This document shows positions 63,355 to 64,000 of a stretch of 64,000 nucleotides of DNA, in pieces. Positions within the stretch are counted from its first letter, which is position 1; each line of letters starts with the position of its first letter. Both the position numbers and the translations under genes were made by a program. The DNA comes from an uncultured Bacteroidales bacterium (GTDB taxonomy: Bacteria > Bacteroidota > Bacteroidia > Bacteroidales > Bacteroidaceae), in the NCBI GenBank assembly GCA_902779085.1, contig CACYZY010000001.1:248001-312000 (forward strand). Reading direction: 5' to 3'. The notes beneath the pieces were generated by a model, which did no database searches, was not told the DNA's origin, and worked only from the letters and a program-made list of their open reading frames with translations.

Positions 63355-64000
63355 TTATACAGATACTTTTCCGGCTATGTGTGGCCAGGGGTTATAGTCA
63401 ACTAGTTCAAAATCCTCGTATTTGAAGTCGAAAATATCTTTTACATCAGGATTGATGTGCATTTTGGGTAGTGGCCTTGGCTCACGCGTCAGTTGTAAAT
63501 CCACTTGCTCCAAATGGTTAAGGTAAATATGGGCATCACCAAAAGTGTGTACAAAATCACCAGCCTTTAGTCCTGTTACTTGTGCCATCATCTGCAGCAG
63601 CAGGGCATATGAGGCGATGTTGAAAGGCACGCCCAAAAAGATATCGGCACTTCGTTGGTATAGTTGCAGACTCAATGTTCCGTTGGCGACATAGAACTGG
63701 AATAGGCAATGGCAGGGTGGGAGAGCCATATGAGGCAGGTCGCCCACGTTCCATGAGCACACCATGATACGGCGGGAGTCAGGATTGTGCTTAATAGTTT
63801 CTACAACTTCACTAATCTGGTCAACTACCTTGCCGTCTGTCGTCTCCCATGAGCGCCATTGATGACCATAAACAGGTCCTAAATTGCCATTGGCATCGGC
63901 CCATTCGTTCCAGATGCGCACCCCATTCTCTTGCAGAAAATGCACGTTGGTGTCACCCTTGAGGAACCACAGTAATTCGTAGATAATCGACTTTAAATGG
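63355..64000 (-). CDS. thyA: Thymidylate synthase (5' truncated by the window end)
   Basis: The frame is open through base 64000, so the N-terminal part is missing. The remaining ~214 residues include [25 protein letters not shown]-like [11 protein letters not shown], the catalytic Cys in [27 protein letters not shown] and [12 protein letters not shown]. It methylates dUMP to dTMP using methylene-THF, producing the DHF that FolA reduces, which explains the pairing. Confidence 0.96.
   Translation of the reverse strand, partial: HLKSIIYELLWFLKGDTNVHFLQENGVRIWNEWADANGNLGPVYGHQWRSWETTDGKVVDQISEVVETIKHNPDSRRIMVCSWNVGDLPHMALPPCHCLFQFYVANGTLSLQLYQRSADIFLGVPFNIASYALLLQMMAQVTGLKAGDFVHTFGDAHIYLNHLEQVDLQLTREPRPLPKMHINPDVKDIFDFKYEDFELVDYNPWPHIAGKVSV

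Noticed and set aside
1-64000. CRISPR arrays, prophage modules or insertion sequences
   Set aside because: No spaced identical repeats, phage structural genes or transposase ORFs were seen; the only mobile-element trace is the recombinase remnant.

Overview
The window looks like chromosomal DNA from a Bacteroidales bacterium (Bacteroidaceae or Prevotellaceae). It carries a SusC/SusD pair, a hybrid two-component regulator (HTCS) and an ExbB/ExbD/ExbD cluster. Many intergenic regions contain the Bacteroidetes -7 promoter box TAnnTTTG, and genes generally lack Shine-Dalgarno sequences. Genus and species cannot be fixed from this sequence alone.

Layout. 1-5.6 kb: end of an MsbA-type exporter gene, a minus-strand group purN / LpxL-like acyltransferase / GT10-like glycosyltransferase, then acpP-fabF-rnc. 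5.6-13.9 kb: an atypical phosphofructokinase, a GH3-like adenylating enzyme, cysS, a DUF2723 membrane protein and a NodB deacetylase. 13.9-24.4 kb: a palindrome-rich spacer, a sugar-type MFS transporter diverging from a NagX/DUF5009-like acyltransferase, prfC, a FemAB/GNAT-like protein diverging from a large TPR protein, maf, pgk and nth. 24.4-30.6 kb: ilvD-ilvB-ilvN-thioesterase-ilvC, preceded by a complete leader-peptide attenuator. 30.6-33 kb: a lipoprotein carboxylesterase and a dead tyrosine-recombinase fragment. 33-48.6 kb: a polysaccharide utilisation locus (PUL). 48.6-64 kb: a TonB-dependent receptor, an SF1 helicase, a canonical pfkA, cmk-ispH, tonB, a prenyl synthase, tatD, tRNA-Ser, exbB/exbD genes, an M64 peptidase, an Lrp regulator, folA and the 3' part of thyA.

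Two regions stand out. The ilv leader encodes a 25-residue peptide with 12 Ile/Val/Leu residues, including an Ile-Ile-Arg-Val4 run. It is followed by mutually exclusive antiterminator and terminator stems that fit ribosome-mediated attenuation. The PUL contains SusC/SusD, an HTCS, three esterases, a Gfo/Idh/MocA oxidoreductase, a DUF1080 protein and a xylose-isomerase-like TIM-barrel protein, but no recognisable classical glycoside hydrolase. My inference is that it de-esterifies a plant-type glycoside and then cleaves it by an oxidise-then-eliminate (3-keto) route. The PUL is flanked by 22-bp near-identical repeats (20/22) and has an integrase remnant at one end, so it may have been acquired horizontally.

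RNA-level structure is common in the window. There are long intercistronic hairpins inside the PUL operon, a terminator hairpin that overlaps the prfC promoter, and palindromic intergenic repeats at 14.0 and 30.7 kb.
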